Assembly (NCBI GenBank): GCA_032249055.1
Contig: JAVVGP010000054.1
Coordinates: 1 to 6,356 of the forward strand
Length of the DNA: 6,356 nt
Reading direction: 5' to 3'
Source: SCGC-AAA471-B05 sp032249055
GTDB taxonomy: Archaea > Thermoproteota > Thermoprotei > Gearchaeales > Gearchaeaceae
Under the pieces are notes generated by a model. The model was not told the origin of the DNA, ran no database searches, and saw only the letters and a program-made list of their open reading frames with translations. Shown here piece by piece: positions 5,738-6,356 of the stretch. The stretch's first letter is position 1, and the number at the start of each line of letters is the position of its first letter. Position numbers and translations under genes: made by a program.

Positions 5738-6356
5738 TTATTTTGCAGCAACTATCTTTATTACATCTCTATCCTGTAAAATATAATCTTCGCCTACTTT
5801 TTGCTTCTTTCTTACATCTATAGCATAAATAAAATTTTCTCCTAATTCTGTATGTATCATGTAAGCAAATTCTTTAGCTGTTGTACCATAAGGAACCAAA
5901 AAAGCATCAGGTAAAACGTTTCCGTGATGATCTGTTAGCTTATTTTGATCTTCCACAGGAAAAATTGTTATATATTTTAAAACCTTAAAACAAGAAATTT
6001 CCAAAGCATCGATAACTCCTGTAGAACCATATTTTTTTAAAACGTTTTTTTCAATAAATTCCAAAGCCTTTTTCTGCTTCTCTGTAATATTACTGCTAAT
6101 AATTTTAAAATAAGAACTACCTGGTAAGTATTCAATGATTCCGTTTTCACTTGCTCTAATTAAAGCTAATTCGGCTTCTGCAGAAGCTGGAACTACATAG
6201 TATTCTTTAAACTTTTCCTTTATTCTTTCATAGTTTTTATGAGATGTTGGCAAATCAATTTTATTTGCTACTATAACCATAGGTTTTGTTTTCTTTATCA
6301 TTAAATCTACGAATAATTTTAATTCTTCTTCTTTCCATTTGCTTATCTTTTTATTA
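5738..6356 (-). CDS. Obg/DRG-like GTPase with C-terminal TGS domain, C-terminal part
   Basis: This gene enters from the right edge; the frame stays open to the last base (18 more codons beyond the internal ATG at 6301), so that Met is not the start. The visible 205 residues include the G4 motif of a P-loop GTPase, KPMVIVANKIDLP (NKID at about 30-33 of the fragment), and the G5 region VVPASAEAEL (about 53-62), then a helical segment and a C-terminal TGS domain (PDAFLVPYGTTAKEFAYMIHTELGENFIYAIDVR onward) ending in the typical DRDVIKIVAAK. The G1-G3 motifs lie outside the window. This layout fits the archaeal YchF/Obg-like family (MJ1332 type) rather than DRG, because of the VPASAEAEL G5 context. 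Members are thought to act on ribosomes or translation; the cellular role here is inferred. Confidence 0.9.
   Translation of the reverse strand, partial: NKKISKWKEEELKLFVDLMIKKTKPMVIVANKIDLPTSHKNYERIKEKFKEYYVVPASAEAELALIRASENGIIEYLPGSSYFKIISSNITEKQKKALEFIEKNVLKKYGSTGVIDALEISCFKVLKYITIFPVEDQNKLTDHHGNVLPDAFLVPYGTTAKEFAYMIHTELGENFIYAIDVRKKQKVGEDYILQDRDVIKIVAAK

Noticed and set aside
6299..6301. ATG as the start of the GTPase gene
   Set aside because: The frame remains open to the window edge and the upstream residues continue naturally into the G4 region, while G1-G3 motifs are missing. This is an internal methionine of a gene cut by the window.
1..6356. CRISPR arrays, tRNA or rRNA genes, insertion sequences and defence systems
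   Set aside because: Coding density leaves no spacer longer than about 41 nt, no regular repeats are visible, and every gene fits a conserved housekeeping family.

Overview
This window is a compact, very AT-rich piece of an archaeal chromosome (roughly 30% G+C by eye, not counted). Archaeal origin follows from gene content: eS24, eS27 (S27ae type), eS1 (S3ae), archaeal-length uS15, a DUF359 GTP-dependent dephospho-CoA kinase and three KEOPS subunits. The eS1 and Kae1 sequences look crenarchaeal (Thermoproteota). I cannot name a genus: eS1 and eS24 differ noticeably from the Sulfolobus versions I remember. Gene density is extreme and almost all starts lack a clear Shine-Dalgarno sequence.

Layout. 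(1) Positions 1-2503, plus strand: a tight co-oriented block with the 3' part of the dephospho-CoA kinase gene, rps24e, rps27ae, kae1 and bud32. Neighbours overlap by 8 nt, are 12 nt apart, overlap by 1 nt (TAATG), and overlap by about 10 nt if bud32 uses the TTG start I prefer. (2) Positions 2500-3051, minus strand: an ITPase/XTPase (HAM1/RdgB family) whose stop codon shares a palindromic TTAA with the bud32 stop. (3) Positions 3052-3092: a 41-nt divergent intergenic spacer that must carry both promoters. (4) Positions 3093-5698, plus strand: rps15, a DHH/DHHA1 RecJ-like phosphoesterase, pcc1 and rps3ae, again overlapping or nearly so (TAATG, ATGA, 16 nt). (5) Positions 5738-6356, minus strand: the 3' two-thirds or so of an Obg/DRG-like GTPase gene with a C-terminal TGS domain, running off the right edge.

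Functionally this is an information-processing neighbourhood: four small-subunit ribosomal proteins, three of the four core KEOPS subunits (Kae1, Bud32, Pcc1; tRNA t6A37 synthesis), a RecJ/Cdc45-family nuclease linked in archaea to replication and repair, a nucleotide-pool sanitising enzyme and a GTPase of a probably ribosome-associated family. All genes belong to recognised families. I do not see a new defence system, mobile element, CRISPR array or RNA gene. The points worth a second look are the KEOPS/ribosome/RecJ clustering, the bud32 start, the shared stop, the short bidirectional promoter region and the divergent ends of eS1.
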